From Eutrophocola sp964503965 (GTDB lineage: Bacteria > Pseudomonadota > Gammaproteobacteria > Pseudomonadales > Pseudohongiellaceae), in contig CAZDCK010000003.1 in NCBI GenBank assembly GCA_964503965.1, positions 62,001 through 126,000 of the forward strand: 64,000 bases of DNA, written 5' to 3'. The notes beneath the pieces are model-generated. The model did not search any database and was not told the DNA's origin. It worked only from the letters and a program-made list of their open reading frames with translations. Positions 63,164 through 64,000 of this stretch are shown here, piece after piece. The position numbers and the translations under genes are program-made. The first letter of the stretch is position 1, and each line of letters begins with the position of its first letter.

Positions 63164-64000
63164 ATGAATACAGAATCAAAAGTCAGTGAGCGTTATGCAG
63201 AAGGAGCAAAGGAAGTTCAGCCCGATCTCTGCTGCCCGGTTAACTATGATGACGCCCTGCTGGAAAAGCTTCCCCGGGAAATCATCGACAAAGATTATGG
63301 CTGTGGTGATCCTTCCCATTATGTCATGAATGGCGATACAGTGCTGGACCTGGGTAGTGGGGGTGGCAAGATCTGCTACATGGCAGCCCAGCTTGTTGGA
63401 GAACAGGGGCAGGTTATCGGTGTGGATATGACCGATGAAATGTTGGCTTTGGCCCGAAAGTATCAGAATGAGATGGCAGAAAAAACAGGAGGCAACCGGG
63501 TCAGTTTCCTTAAAGGACTTATTCAGGACCTTGCCCTGGATATTGAAGCCAGGGAGCAGTTTTTGGCAGATAACCCTCAAGCTAGTGAAGCAGCGCTGGC
63601 TTGCTTTGAAAAAAAACAAAAGTCACAAAGCCCTCTGATCGAAGATGGCATAGTTGATATTGTTGTCAGTAACTGTGTTCTGAATCTGGTTAGTGATCAG
63701 GATCGCCACCACATGATTACGGAAATCTTTCGTGTCCTGAAACCCGGTGGGCGAGTGGCAATTTCGGATATTGTTTCTGATCTTGAAGTACCGCCGCATT
63801 TGAAAGAGGATGCCCAACTCTGGAGTGGTTGTATCTCTGGTGCCTATCAGGAAAGTCGTTTCCTTGAGGTGTTTCGCGAAGCCGGTTTCGAAAACGTCAT
63901 GATTGATAAAAGAGATGAAGAACCCTGGCAGGTTGTCGAAGGTATTGAGTTCCGTTCAGTAACGGTTGTAGCAGACAAACCGGGCGGAACAGGCAGGCGG
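63164..64000 (+). CDS. arsM: ArsM-like arsenite S-adenosylmethionine methyltransferase (3' end beyond window)
   Basis: 279 codons visible, open to the window edge. SAM motif I is VLDLGSGGGK near residue 60, with VIGVDMTDEMLALAR after it. Cysteines expected for arsenic(III) binding fit Cys24 (in DLCCPV), Cys47 (YGCGDP), Cys171 (SNCVLNL) and Cys223 (SGCISGA); the 52-residue spacing of the last two is close to that in algal ArsM. ArsM adds methyl groups to arsenite. The start follows CCGGAG. The upstream flavoprotein fusion and the CCPV/YGCGDP signature recall the ArsM found with the radical SAM protein ArsS in arsenosugar loci; that partner would lie outside the window. Confidence 0.8.
   Translation, partial: MNTESKVSERYAEGAKEVQPDLCCPVNYDDALLEKLPREIIDKDYGCGDPSHYVMNGDTVLDLGSGGGKICYMAAQLVGEQGQVIGVDMTDEMLALARKYQNEMAEKTGGNRVSFLKGLIQDLALDIEAREQFLADNPQASEAALACFEKKQKSQSPLIEDGIVDIVVSNCVLNLVSDQDRHHMITEIFRVLKPGGRVAISDIVSDLEVPPHLKEDAQLWSGCISGAYQESRFLEVFREAGFENVMIDKRDEEPWQVVEGIEFRSVTVVADKPGGTGRR

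Noticed and set aside
1..64000. CRISPR array, tRNA, rRNA, insertion sequence or prophage
   Set aside because: No regularly spaced repeats with unique spacers, no tRNA-like T-arm sequences and no transposase or phage structural genes were seen; the only recombinase is the IntI remnant.

Overview
The window looks like chromosome of a marine-type gammaproteobacterium (Pseudomonadales/Cellvibrionales-like), probably a draft or metagenome scaffold because it carries two 100-base N joins. GC looks close to half by eye. Most of the right two thirds is housekeeping backbone with gene neighbourhoods familiar from Pseudomonas: hemW-rdgB-DUF4426-metW-metX-yggT-proC-yggS/pilT, ruvX-yqgE-tonB-gshB, DUF484-dapF-lysA-lptM/cyaY, argH/hemC-hemD-hemX-hemY, and ubiD, rho, trxA, hemB. 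The genus assignment is inference from gene order and protein families; there is no rRNA or tRNA in the window.

Left part (1-15.6 kb) is accessory. It has a multicopper oxidase that runs in from the left edge, a Tag DNA glycosylase, an acyltransferase, a Tat-exported isoquinoline-1-oxidoreductase-like molybdenum hydroxylase pair, then three tandem paralogous secreted TPR proteins that each end in a TonB-C-like domain and a terminal Arg-Tyr-Tyr-Tyr motif. These are followed by an SDR and a decaying pair: a Tat-exported DUF1552 protein broken by an amber codon and an ankyrin-repeat protein broken by a one-base shift in a C run.

15.6-22.1 kb is a tightly packed minus-strand run of mostly small single-domain genes (cytochrome P460, three GNATs, carotenoid oxygenase, shikimate kinase-like, lipocalin, small membrane protein, Rieske ferredoxin, a methyltransferase with an internal stop). 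It ends against a degenerate C-terminal remnant of an integron-type integrase on the plus strand. An FNR/ANR-type box lies upstream of the carotenoid oxygenase gene.

22.1-32.2 kb holds ilvD, argA, argE, a pterin dehydratase/thioesterase pair, ydcF, a LigA-like small gene with its own FNR-type box, fnr, hemW and rdgB. Three diverged copies of a roughly 220-bp intergenic element with terminal inverted repeats and internal arrays of degenerate 7-mers sit at 25.5, 27.0 and 32.1 kb.

32.2-60.7 kb is mostly biosynthetic backbone: methionine, proline, glutathione, lysine, arginine, heme and ubiquinone genes plus PilT, TonB, MscS, Rho and thioredoxin. It is interrupted by a three-domain glycosyltransferase at the place where xerC is usual. 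The N gap inside that gene is flanked by an identical 55-bp sequence, so it is an artefact, and collapsing it restores one 1,023-residue protein. The right end holds a TVP38-flavoprotein fusion followed by an ArsM-like methyltransferase that is cut by the window edge, which suggests the start of an arsenic (possibly arsenosugar) locus.
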